Origin: Linanthus parryae
Taxonomy: Eukaryota > Streptophyta > Magnoliopsida > Ericales > Polemoniaceae
Direction of reading: 5' to 3'
DNA: 64,000 nt
Assembly: GCA_023055425.1 (NCBI GenBank)
Contig: JALGPY010000010.1
Coordinates: forward strand, 23,452,363-23,516,362
The notes below the pieces were generated by a model. The model was given only the letters and a program-made list of their open reading frames with translations, had not been told where the DNA came from and searched no databases. Made by a program: the position numbers and the translations under genes. Shown here in pieces: positions 23,413 through 34,525 of the stretch; position 1 is the first letter of the stretch, and every line of letters begins with the position of its first letter.

Positions 23413-24927
23413 TGTAACAGCCCTTGATTCCTAGACTTTCCGTTCCGGACCGGATAGCCCGGGTGGGTGCTACTCAGTATGAAATGGCGGAAATCAAGAA
23501 CAAACACTGCCATAATTATACATTACATAGCCCAACTGTCTTAAACATTGTCTTAAAACTATTATTACACAAAAGAGTTAACCGGTCTAGAGTCGGAGTT
23601 ACTACGAGTACTGATAATTACTAGGTGAGTCCGCGTGCCCCTTCTTATGCACGCCTTCTTCGTCTAGACCTGCGGTGGGAATAAAACAGCTCGTAGTTTT
23701 TCTAATGTCAGCAATGAAATACTGAGTAAGTAAACACCCAAGCTTGTAAAAATACTATGAAGCATATCTTTCAGAAAGAAAAACATGAAGGATAATGACC
23801 GATAAATACTAGAGGAATAAAGTATGAATAATGTAACTCATATGAAATTCTCTTTCTTTTGCCTTATATCTCAAACGGGGAATATCATTTCCAATCTATC
23901 TCTTCTTTCTTGTCATAAATCTCATTCTTAAATAAACTCATATTATTAGCTTGTTGATACGGGGGGGATCTATCCTTTCAGTAGCTACCATGACCATAAG
24001 TGCCGGCACCCCCCTAAGACTTCTTGCGGACAGAGAGAAAAGTACACGGAGACACCCGCCAGGTCGCGACCGGGTTAAAATAATACTTGGTCGAGTGAAT
24101 AAATTCACACGACAATTTATCAATAATATAACAGTCCCCGCACAACTTTTTCCACTTTGCGTTATTAACGGATTATTATTTTCGTGTGACAACCTCAAAG
24201 CATTTATCTCAAAACAAAATCAATATCAAGTAAAGCATGCAAGTCACAAATCACATTTTGAGACAGATAATAAAATCATATTCGACACGAAAGAAGCTAG
24301 GCACGCTAGACTTGGCATATTTACTCACCTCAACAATACGGCAAATAGCACGTAAGCTCTTACAGGTAGACGTAGCCCTCGTCTACAAATTCGTCACCTA
24401 CAAATTTATAATTTCTAATTAATCGAGAGTCTAACTATCACGTAATATGCAATTGACGGCGTGAGAAAGCCCAATTTAATTTAATAGTGCGTCTAAATCT
24501 TTATTTGTGACTATAATTGTCAAGATTGTTCTAGTTTACAATAATCATATCTTTCAATCATAATTATCTATTATTAGTACTTGATTTTACAAATAATACA
24601 ATTGTATTTGAAATTGTGAGAAAATAATATATTTATTTTTCCTAAGTATAAACTCTTATAATAGGAAATAAAGATACACATTTTATTCTTAATATTCTAA
24701 CAATTATATTCGAATTTTCTAAAGTAAATTCTCCATAGAAAGCAAATCATTAGATTAGCAAAATTATTTTTGGGGATATATATATATATATACACATATA
24801 TACTTGGAATAAAATAATTAGATACTAACTTGTTTTAAAAATTATATATTAGGGAAAAAAGCGTTGTTATCTGTATATATAATTACTAATTTTGCTAGTA
24901 CTAACGAAAAGTGTTTATATGCATATA

Positions 24928-24973
<46 letters not shown>

Positions 24974-24979
24974 GTTGTT

Positions 24980-25021
<42 letters not shown>

Positions 25022-25042
25022 ATTATTATTATTATTATTATG

Positions 25043-25119
<77 letters not shown>

Positions 25120-26522
25120 CTTCAAGTAATGAGTCTTGTAATATTATCAAATAAGGGAAACGATTGTTATTCTTATTGAAAAAGAATTAACTTTCAACTT
25201 ATAGAAATTCTTTCTTAGTATTTCACAATTATTTCTAATATGTATATATATAAAAATATATATGTATTTACTAGTAGAAACGATATTTAATTAGCAAATT
25301 TTGTTAGTAGAATAAATATTCATCTTATAGGCATACCAAATCTAACTAGCTAGAAACTACAATCTATTCTTATCTTATCAATTTAAATATGTAACTAGCT
25401 CTTTTTATTCATAGAAATTATTCTCCTTCACAATACAACACCCAAACCACTTCATTTTGTTAAAGCTTAATATAACTACAATTTGTTATTATGAATAATT
25501 GGATTTTGTATAATCAACAACAAGATCCCCCCTACGTTTTCACATTCCATAACATGTCTTTAAACTTTCAGAAAGTACAAGGTAAAAGACAATCGATACT
25601 CCAAGTTTTATGAAAAGACACTTTCACCCCCTTTTACATAAACTATGAAATTGATCAACCTAAACCCGGATTCAAGCCTCAAGATATAATTTTGATTATC
25701 TAATATGAACTAGGGCTTGATTTAGAGCTTAACCAAGCCAAAAACAGCGAAAATCTGTCTAGAAATGAGGTGGTTCGAGTTTGCCGTCGGGTGGGCCGAC
25801 GATGGTTTTCGTTGGCGACTTTTTTGGCGTTCATGGCACCGATTGGGCTCGTCTAGTGTCTCCTCGAGTCCCTGGGAGGTGGTAATTCCGGGTTGATTTT
25901 GCAGCTAGCTGCTGCTTCTATTGCCTCCCCTTGGGTTGAAACAGAGATGGAGAGGGAGGCTACAGGTCGAGGGAGGCAGGAGAGACGTGTAGGTGGTGGT
26001 GACGGTGGTTCAGTCAGTCTTTTCCGGCGGCGGTGGCGTTGGTTATAGCCACTGTTGCTGCCGTTGCTTCTTCTGTTTCTGTTTGGATGGAGGGAACAAA
26101 GAGGAGGGAGAGACGGCAGTTGTGGTGGTGGTGGCGGGTCTGATGCCGATGGTGGTGGCGGCCGGTTGTGAGTCGAAGAAGGATAAGAAGACGTTCAAGA
26201 AGAAGGAGGAGAGGCGAGACAGAACTATATTTTATTCTTTTCTTTCCTTGTTTTTTGGTAGAAACCATCAGATGATGGCGTGAGAAAGGGAGGAAACTCT
26301 CTTATTTTTTTATTTCACTTTATTTTATGTTTTGTTTATTTAATTTTCTTTTACTAATTTACTCAATAGGATCTAGAGTTTGTATAAATTACAATCTTTA
26401 CCCCCAACTTAAACAACATATACTTCTTGAAACAGCAACTACCTCCCCTCCCGTCCAATAATTAACAACTAAACTATACGAGAAGTCTGCAATTACCCTT
26501 CTAATAAAAACGGGGTATTACA
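23413..26522 (-). repeat. 3' LTR of the chromovirus
   Basis: It is 3110 bp, TGTAACAG to GGGGTATTACA. It has a large TTA/TTG microsatellite, an AT-rich middle and a GC-rich G/T-biased block (25760-26290). Relative to the 5' LTR it lacks about 100 bp near 25885 and a partial duplication of about 160 bp near 26090. Confidence 0.92.
24928..25119. repeat. Compound (ATT)n-(GTT)n-(ATT)n microsatellite
   Basis: About 190 bases of trinucleotide repeats with a GTT core at about 24973-25021. The same site in the 5' LTR (33437-33515) has only about 80 bases of ATT. Confidence 0.97.
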
Positions 26523-26535
26523 TCCTCCCCCCCTT
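26523..26535 (-). promoter_or_regulatory. Polypurine tract of the chromovirus
   Basis: The minus strand reads AAGGGGGGGAGGA directly before the 3' LTR start TGTAATACC. It is preceded by the CGAGGACAAAT word common at the 3' end of Tekay elements. Confidence 0.88.
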
Positions 26536-26724
26536 AAAGAGAGATTTGTCCTCGAAGCTTAAACCAAATCCGCGTAATGTTATCAAAAGATTTTCTATAT
26601 ATATTGTGACATTCAATACACAAGATAATACGATAAGTTTATTAATATCTAGTTCGATACATGGGGCGTGGAAGCGTACAAGGATTAGGGTCATGAAAAC
26701 TAAAGGGTTAGATTCCTCTCCCCC

Positions 26725-27027
26725 TTAGAGGAAAGACGTCCTCGGAACTCTGTTTTCCTCGTCAAAGAAGTGTGGATACTTCTTCCTCATATCTTCCTCT
26801 GCTTCCCAAGTAGCTTCTTCTGTCTGATGGTTCGTCCATTGGACTTTCACTAGCTTAACGCTCTTGGTACGCGTGTACCTAGTCTTGGTATCTAGGATCT
26901 TGACATGAGTCTCTTCGTAAGTCAAGGATGGATATAACTCGATTGGTTCGGGATCCAGCACGTGGGATGAATCAGGTACATACATCTTTAGCTGTGATAC
27001 GTAAAAGACATTGTGTATACGTCCCAA
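26725..27027 (-). pseudogene. Integrase C-terminus with chromodomain
   Basis: This 100-codon open piece starts with V-F-H-V-S-Q-L-type sequence (here N-V-F-Y-V-S-Q-L-K), the normal link from integrase to chromodomain. A chromodomain follows with V-K-L-V-K-V-Q-W, E-A-T-W-E and E-E-D-M-R-K-K-Y-P-H-F-F. The chromodomain directs integration by binding methylated histone H3 in chromoviruses. A stop follows F-F-D-E-E; a frameshift near 27060 separates it from the core. Confidence 0.88.
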
Positions 27028-27079
27028 ATTAGATGGTAGGTCCAGACAGTATGAAACTTCTCCAATTCTCTTCTGGATT

Positions 27080-28070
27080 TTAATATGGCTTAAAAAACAT
27101 TGGCCTGAGTTTCCCTTTCTGATTGAATCTTGTTACTCCCTTGGTAGGCAAAACCTTAAGAAACGCCTTCTCACCCACTTGAAATTCTAACTGTCTTCTT
27201 TTCTGATTTGCATAGGATTTTTTTCTGTCTTGTGCTGCCTTCATTTGTTGCTGGATGAGTCTCACTTTATCTGTCATTTCTTCAATCATTTGTGGGCCTA
27301 TCACCACTTTCTCGCTGATGTCACTCCAACATAGAGGCGTTCGGCACTTTCTCCCATACAATGCTTCATTGGGTGCCATGCCAATGATGGCGTGGTAGCT
27401 GTTGTTGTATGAGAACTCTATCAGTGGAAACTTTTCGACCCATGACCCTTGGAAATCCATTACACAAGTTGAGTTCCCAACGCTTCTTGAAGAGGCTTCT
27501 AGAAATGTGAGAGAAATTTAGGGTCCCTGTCTGAGATTATTGAACTCGGAACCCCGTGGTATCTCACTATGTTCTTGATATACGCATCATCTCTTTCCTC
27601 CATGCTCCATGTGTCCTTCATTGGAATGAACCTTGCTGTCTTGGTCAATCGGTCTACCACTACCCATATCTGATTGAGTCCATTCTTCGACGTCGGCAAA
27701 GCAGTTACGAATTCCATAAAAATGGAATCCAATTTCCAGACTGGGACGTCCAATGGCTGAACTAAGCCCCCCATTCTCTTGTGCTCGAACTTCACCTTCT
27801 GATAGGTTAAGCATCGTGCTACAAACTCAGCTACTTCCTTCTTCATGTTGGGCCACCAAAAGGTCTTCTTCAAATCCTTGTAGAGTTTTTCCCCCCAGGG
27901 TGAACAGAATAAGGAGTGTTGTGGGCTTCGCGCATTAGCTTTTCTTTGGTTTCTGCGTACTTTTGCGGTACGCAGCACCTTCCCTTGTAGCGAATGCCCC
28001 CATCTTCATGAATCTCGAAGTCTTTAGCTTCTCCTGCTGCATTCTTCTTCCTGATCCTTTCGAGCTTCAC
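27080..28070 (-). pseudogene. Chromovirus integrase
   Basis: The minus-strand pieces 28070-27870, 27978-27499 and 27460-27080 carry, in order, the zinc-binding region (H..H in E-A-H-N-T-P-Y-S-V-H, and C-L-T-Y-Q-K), the rve core with V-V-V-D-R-L-T-K and S-D-R-D-P-K-F, and the later core with E-F-S-Y-N-N-S-Y-H and E-A-L-Y-G-R-K-C. The first catalytic Asp, normally in M-D-F-V, is Glu here (M-E-F-V). Two frameshifts break the frame. Confidence 0.87.
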
Positions 28071-28239
28071 ATCTCCGGCTTGGTCGGTCTTATTTCCTCG
28101 ATGAAGTTTGGCACAACTTCACGCTCTCAAGTATGCCATGCACTTTCCCTTGTTCCACCACTTCTATCAAGTTTTTTGAATTCGTGGCATAGCCAAATTG
28201 GCAAGACGATCATAACAATCATTTCATGGCTCGACTTTC

Positions 28240-28836
28240 GAATCAACGCATCGGCGACCACATTTGCTTTCCCTTCGTGGTACTAGATACGCAAGTCATA
28301 GTCCTTGATATTCTCTAGCCATCTTCTTTGTCTGTTGTTCAGTTCCTTCTGCGTGAAGATGTATTTCAGGCTTCTATGGTCCGTATAGAGCTTGCAAACT
28401 GCCCGTACAGATGATGTCTCCATATCTTCAGCGCGAAAACTATGCTGCCAACTCCAAGTCATGCGTAGCATAGTTCTTCTCGTGGGGTTTCAATTGTCTT
28501 GAGGCATAGGCAATTACTCTTCTTTCTTGCATAAGCACAAACCCTAGACCTTTCTTTGATGCATCATTCTACACCTCAAACTCGCCAGAGTTTTTGGTAG
28601 AGCCAATACTGGTGCCGTAGTAAGTCTCTCCTTCAAGGTCTCAAATGCCTCTTCACAGCTGTCATCCCATTGATACTTCACTGTTTTCTTTGTCAGCGTA
28701 GTCAGTGGCCTAGCGATTTTGGAGAAGTCTTTACAAAGCGCCGATAATACCCTGCTAAGCCAAGGAAACTCCTTATTTCAGACACGTTCTTCGGAGTTGG
28801 CCAATCTTTAACTGCTGAGATCTTTCCTGGGTCTAC
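28240..28836 (-). pseudogene. Chromovirus RNase H
   Basis: Broken frames encode the RT connection and RNase H, ending with [14 protein letters not shown] and [13 protein letters not shown] at about 28290-28400. This is the diagnostic end of gypsy RNase H. Multiple frameshifts and stops are present. Confidence 0.82.
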
Positions 28837-29584
28837 TTATATTCCTTCCTTTGAGATGATGTGACCCAAGAATGGAACACTGTCCAGCCTAAACTCACAT
28901 TTAGACAGCCTGGCATACAACTGTTCTTGTCTCATAGTCTGCAACACTTTTCTTAGATGTTCCTCGTGATCCTCCTCGTTCTTCGAGTATACAAGGATTT
29001 CATCGATAAAGACCACTACAAATCGATCCAGAAACGGCCTCATTACTCGGTTCATCAAATCCATAAACACTGCAGGTGCATTGGTCAGACCAAATGGGAT
29101 CTCTGTGAACTCATAATGGCCATATCTGGTTCTGAAGGTAGTCTTCGGAATATCCTTTCCGGCTACCCGAAGTTGATCGTACCCTGAACTCATATCAATC
29201 GTAAAGAAAACACTAGCCCCTTGTAGTTGATCGAACAGATCGTCAATCCGGGGCAGAGGATACTTGTTCTTGATGGTTACGCTGTTTTAATTCTCGATAC
29301 TCGATGCATTGCCTCAGGCTTCCATCCTTATTCTTTACGAAAAGCACTGGTGCTCCCCAGGGTGATACACTTGGTCGTATATATCCCTTCTCCAGGAGTT
29401 CTTGTAGTTGATCCTTGAGCTCCTTTATTTCTGCTCGTGCCATCTGATACAGTGCCTTCGAGATAGGAGCCGTTCCAGTTTCTAAGTCTAGGGTAAACTC
29501 CACTTCTCGTTTAGGTGGCATCCCTGGAATTTCGTCTGGAAAGACATCGGGAAAGTCCCTCACGACGAGTATCTCCTCCAACAT
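28837..29584 (-). pseudogene. Chromovirus reverse transcriptase
   Basis: The N-terminal piece (29584-29243) has F-P-D-V-F-P, then [13 protein letters not shown] and a variant of C-I-D-Y-R. The C-terminal piece (29193-28837) has [25 protein letters not shown], the catalytic box F-I-D-E and F-L-G-H-I-I-S. The box is normally F-I-D-D, so the second catalytic Asp is lost. A frameshift near 29240 separates the pieces. Confidence 0.9.
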
Positions 29585-29605
29585 ATTTTCCTTCTTGGAT
29601 ACATC

Positions 29606-30090
29606 CTAGACGTAACACAGGTAGGCAGAGTTTCCCTTCCTCACTTGATTGACTATAGTCAAGGCTGAAACTAGTCTGATGCGAGGTTCCCTTGTGATAC
29701 CACGATAGGTGATCTTCTCCCCTTTGGTTCCTTTCAACCGAACCTTCTGATGATAAGAGTCGATAACTGCGCGATACGTCCCGAGCCAGTCCATCCCTAG
29801 AATAACATCTATACCCCCAAGGTCAAACTTTATCAGGTTGGCTGGTAGGGTACTAGTTAGGATTTTCAGCTTGACTTCTTCAAATATGGTGTCACACACT
29901 GTTATTTGACCAGTAGGGGTTGCTACGGGAATGAATATGGTAGATGACTTATTCAAACCCAGTTTTTCAACAAATGATGATGATATGAAAGAGTAAGATG
30001 TACCAGAATCAAATAATACGAATGTTGGTTGCTCGTTGATAAGAAATGTACCAGTGACAACTCCATGAGCAGCTTCTGCTTCAGTCTTTG
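29606..30090 (-). pseudogene. Chromovirus aspartic protease
   Basis: The open piece 29956-29606 holds the protease body, with F-D-V-I-L-G-M-D-W-L as the conserved block (here G-G-I-D-V-I-L-G-M-D-W-L). The catalytic motif L-F-D-S-G-T-S lies upstream near 30010-30025 in a continuing frame. The region links zinc-knuckle gag to RT in the usual order. Confidence 0.83.
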
Positions 30091-30429
30091 TGATGACAGC
30101 AATCCTTCCGACATTGGCATTCTGAGTTCTAGCTCCTCCTGCTGCATTGTTGTTGACTGCAGCGCCAGCGTTGTTGTTGCGGTTATGGCCTCCATTCTGT
30201 CTGGCATTCCTCTGGTTGTAGTTTGGCTACCTTCCATAGCAATTACCCCCATTGTTCTGAGGGTTTCCAAAGTTCCCATACCCAATCTGCAGGTTGGCCG
30301 GTTGCTGGTTTCCATACTGTTGGTTGTGCCTGAAATTGTTCCCATTTTGCTGGCGATTCCCCTGGTGGTTGTTTTGTTGCAGCCTCCGAAATTTTCCTCC
30401 TCGATTCACTTGATGGTTCCCTGCTGGTG

Positions 30430-31269
30430 GTGATCGTTATTCATAGGCTCGATGTCCCCTCCTGCCACAGTGTTGCAGGTGACTACATTTCCTTCACAAT
30501 CCGTCCCTGAGTGGTTCCGTGGGCACATCTTGCAGAAATGGCGACGAGCTCGTTGATTTTCTGGTTCTGTTGGTTGACTCGATACTGACCGTGGTTACCT
30601 CATCCGTTGTTGGACCTCATCCTCTGGTTTCCTTTCGCAAAGTTATTGTTACATCCTCCGGCTTCCTCTAGCTTGCGCTTCTTGCTTCTTTCCTCCTGGA
30701 CTTCTTGGACTCGCCATATATCAGCGGCTCTATCATAGACTTCATGAAGGGTTGGATAAGTTCTGCCCAGCAGAGACGTCTGCAGCCGCTCGTGCAATCC
30801 AGAGAGGAATTTTGAAACTTTCGACTCTTCATCGGGAATCGTGTTGCCAGCAAACCGCATCAGCTCTCCGAAAATACTCTGTTACTGAGTCATTTCCTTG
30901 CTCCAGGTTCTGAAATTCTTGTTGCTTGCTCCTTTTTTCATGACAAGGATAAAAGCGGGATCTGAGAGCAGTCTTAAGGGATTCCCAATTGAAGTTGGGC
31001 TGAGTCAAGAGGGCTTCTCGAGCATTCCTCCACCAGAGGTTTGCCTCGCTCTTCAGATAAAACACCGCACAATTGATCTTCCGGTCCTCAGGGCATTCCA
31101 CATTCTCAAGGATCTTGTCCATCTCCATGATCCAGTCTTCCAGTTCAACAGGGTTTTCATTTCCCATGAAACTTGGCAGTTTCATGTCTGCCACTTGCTT
31201 GGCCCAGTTATTTCCTGTCCGAGATCCATTGCCCATCATTTCAGCCATTTGAGAAAAGAATTTCTCCAT
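30430..31269 (-). pseudogene. Chromovirus Gag
   Basis: The first 146 codons (31269-30829) begin M-E-K-F-F and include W-I-M-E-M-D-K-I, then A-N-L-W-W and F-N-W-E-S-L-K. The frame then shifts into 30860-30600 with F-L-S-G-L and Y-D-R-A-A. A zinc knuckle of form C-K-M-C-(3)-H-(4)-C lies at about 30497-30537. Retrotrans_gag order is clear; one frameshift at about 30840 and later breaks inactivate it. Confidence 0.85.
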
Positions 31270-31833
31270 TTTTTTTGTTTTTGTTTTCTTCCATCTGATC
31301 TTGTTGGACTCTCCTGGTGTAGTAGCGCATTGCTCTATCTGTCATATCCTTACACTATCACCTATTGTATCATTTCTTAATCTATTATTGGATCGAAAGA
31401 TAAACATAAATCACCTTATAAAGTACATGCTTAACAGTCCATGTAACACATGTATCACACTTAAAAACCATCTACCACATAAGAATCAAGACATGCAACA
31501 TCTAACAATTCGTAATCATACTTGCTTTCATAAATTTTCTCAATGTATAATTGTCTTTTCTCAAGCAAGCTTAATACAAAACTCTTTTCTTCATTACGAG
31601 AGTAAATTATATCCCACATATAGCAATAAAGATAATCACAACTAGTATCTCCAAGTACTGTCAAGCACATAACGTGTCTCGTGACTAACAAAAAAGATGT
31701 AGGTGGGTGGGACCAATAAGACCAGAACTTAGACTACCCATAACCCAATCGGCTTGTCAATTTTTATTATATTTTTCCTAGTTTAATTTTAAGGTTGCCC
31801 TACAGGTTTTAATTTTCCCTTTTTGGACAGCCC
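31270..31833 (-). other. Chromovirus 5' leader
   Basis: Non-coding sequence between the primer-binding site and the gag ATG. It is AT-rich with no conserved frame. Confidence 0.6.
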
Positions 31834-31845
31834 GCTCTGATACCA
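31834..31845 (-). promoter_or_regulatory. Primer-binding site (initiator-Met tRNA) of the chromovirus
   Basis: The minus strand reads TGGTATCAGAGC, two bases from the 5' LTR end. Confidence 0.9.
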
Positions 31846-31847
31846 CC

Positions 31848-31927
31848 TGTAACACCCCTTGATTCTTAGAATTTCCGATCCGCCACCTGTAACACCCCTT
31901 GATTCTTAGAATTTCCGATCCGGACCG
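31848..31927. repeat. 40-bp tandem duplication of the LTR end
   Basis: TGTAACACCCCTTGATTC and the following bases occur twice, starting at 31848 and 31888. Both copies are preceded by CCACC. Confidence 0.95.
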
Positions 31928-33436
31928 GATAGCCCAGGTGGGTGCTACTCAATATGAAATGGCGGAAATCGAGAATAAACACTGCCATAATATACATTAC
32001 ATAGCCCAGTTGTCTTAAACATTGTCTTAAAAATATTATTACACAAAAGAGTTAACCGGTCTAGAGTCGGAGTTACTACAAGTACTGATAATTACTAGGT
32101 GAGTCCGCGTTCCCCTTCTTATGCCATGCCTTCTTCGTCTAGACCTGCGGTGGGAATAAAACATGAACCGCAGTTTTTCTAAAGTCAGCAATGAAATACT
32201 GAGAAAGTAAACACCAAATCTTGTAAATAGACTTTGACGCATATATTTCAAAAAGACAACCATAAAGGAGAATGAACGATAAATACTAGAGGAATAAAGT
32301 ATGAATACTGTAACGCATATGAAATTCTCTTTCTTTTGCCTTGCATCTCAATCTTTCTCTTATATCTCAAATGGGGAATATCATTTCAATCTATCTCTTC
32401 TTTCTTGTCATAAATCTCATTCTTAAATAAACTCATACTATTAGCTTGTTGATACGGGGAGGATCTATCCTTTCACTAGCTACCATGACCATAAGTGCTG
32501 GCACCCCCCTAAGACTTCTTGCGGCCAGAGAGGTAAGCACATGGAGACAACCGGAAGGTCGCGACCGGGTTAAAATAATACTTAGTCGAGTGACTAAAGT
32601 CAACACGACAAACTATCAATAATATAATAGTCCCCGCACAACTTTTTCCATTTTGCGTTATTAACGGATTATTATTTTCGTGTGACAACCTCAAAACAAT
32701 TATCTCAAAACAAAATTAATCTCATGTAAAGCATGTAATTCACAAATCACATTTTGAGACAGATAAATAATCATATTCGACACGAAAGAAGCTAGGCACG
32801 CTAGACTTGGCATGTTCACTCACCTCAACAATACGGCAAATTGCAGGTAAGCTCTTACAGGTAGACGTAGCCCTCGTCTACAAATTCGTCACCTACAAAT
32901 TTATAATTTCTTATTAATCGAGAGTCTAAATATTGCGTAATATACAAGTGACGACGTGAGAAAGTCCAATTTAATTTAATACTACGTCTAAATCTTTCTT
33001 TGTGACTATAATTGTCAAGAGTGTGCTAGTTTACAATAATCATATCTTTCAATCATAATTATCTATTATTAGTACTTGAGTTTACAAATAATACACTTTT
33101 ATTTTAAAAAGTGAGAAAATAATATATTTACATTTAGAACTTCCTAAGTATAAACTCTTATTATAGGAAATAAAGATACACATTTTATTCTTAATATTCT
33201 AACAATTATATTTGACTTTTATAAAGAAAGTCTCCATTGAAAGCAAATAATTAGATTAGCAAATTAATTGTTGGGGATATATATATATACACATATATAT
33301 TTATTTTAATAGTGGAATAAAATAATCAGATACTAAGTTGTTTTAAAAATTATTTATTAGGAAACAAGCGTTATTATCTATATATATAATTACTAATTTT
33401 GCTAGTACTAGCGAAAAGTGTTTATATGCATGTATC

Positions 33437-33515
<79 letters not shown>
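33437..33515. repeat. (ATT)n microsatellite in the 5' LTR
   Basis: About 80 bases of ATT with one ACT interruption. It is allelic in position to the longer tract at 24928-25119. Confidence 0.95.
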
Positions 33516-33639
33516 CTTCAAGTAATGAGTCATGTAATTTTATCAAATAAGGGAAACGATTGTTATTCTTATTGAAAAAGAATTGACTTTCAACTTAGAG
33601 AAATTGTTTCTTAATATTTCACAATTATTTTTAATATAT

Positions 33640-33843
33640 TGTTGTAAGACGAGATCTAAGATGAGAGAAGAAATAAAGAGAAACAAGGTGTAGGGAGAAT
33701 AGTGATGATAGATGATATTATTCTCCAACCCTATGCCTCCTTATATAGGCATTAGGGTGGGCTAATGGGCCAATAACAATGTACAACGGGCTTACAAGAT
33801 GTGGTGGATATTCACCAATAAACTAGCCCAATATTTCATAACA
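33640..33843 (-). repeat. 3' LTR of the non-autonomous element
   Basis: 204 bp, TGTTGTAAG to CATAACA. The minus strand has a TATA-like CCTATATAAGG. Confidence 0.93.
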
Positions 33844-33853
33844 CTCCCCCTTG
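33844..33853 (-). promoter_or_regulatory. Polypurine tract of the non-autonomous element
   Basis: The minus strand reads CAAGGGGGAG directly before the 3' LTR. Confidence 0.8.
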
Positions 33854-33870
33854 AATATTCACCATAAGGA

Positions 33871-34198
33871 TGCCTCGTTAAAACCTTGTCAAGAAAAACC
33901 CAGTGGGACAAAATCTCTGACGAAGGAAAAAGAGTACATCGGTGCTTGAAAACTTGTACCGTCTGCCTCGTTAAAACCTTTACCAAGTAAAACCCAGTGG
34001 GACAAAAACTTGGCTCAGGAAAAAGAGTACAGACCTAAATAAACGTTCTCCTTGTCATTGCGAATCTTCTGGATTCTTTGTTGACTTTCATTGAAGATGA
34101 CATTCTTCAGGATCTCACATTTGGCTGCGTGCCTCATTAAAAACCTTGCTAGGAAAAACCCTGTGGGATAAAAACCTCAGCGAAAGAAAAGAGTACAG
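33871..34198 (-). repeat. Three dispersed copies of a ~67-bp repeat
   Basis: Copies start at 33871, 33964 and 34130. Each runs TGCCTCGTTAAAACC, then ACCCAGTGGGACAAAA, then AAAAAGAGTACA with small changes. The same words are common just upstream of the polypurine tract in plant copia elements. Confidence 0.88.
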
Positions 34199-34525
34199 CG
34201 CCTCATAGTTTCGGGATTGAACATTGAAACTCCCCCTCTTCATAGCATCAATTGATATAAATTTCACTTCCTTCAATGCTTTCTTGGAAGTATATCATCA
34301 TAAATCATTTGGGGCTTAGGACCTGTAATATAAAATCACGGAGAAAACAAAATCTAGCCATTTGTGAATAGACATACAAACACATCCAAATATATGATGC
34401 AATACTACATGACCATGTAGAGATAATAAACAAAACTATTTATCAATAGTCGTCATGTCATGTGATTGTATGTAATGTCAGGTGATATGTGACAAAATGC
34501 AAATGCACCTAGACTACTCGCGAGT

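Noticed and set aside
24842..25150. Frames of about 100 codons of Asn, Ile or Tyr repeats on both strands
   Set aside because: Direct translation of the ATT/GTT microsatellite; open in several frames at once and not a protein.
20728..31845. TGGTATCAG words considered as tRNA genes
   Set aside because: They are only the short primer-binding complements; no cloverleaf surrounds them.
33343..33546. Asn-rich frame
   Set aside because: Same microsatellite in the other LTR.
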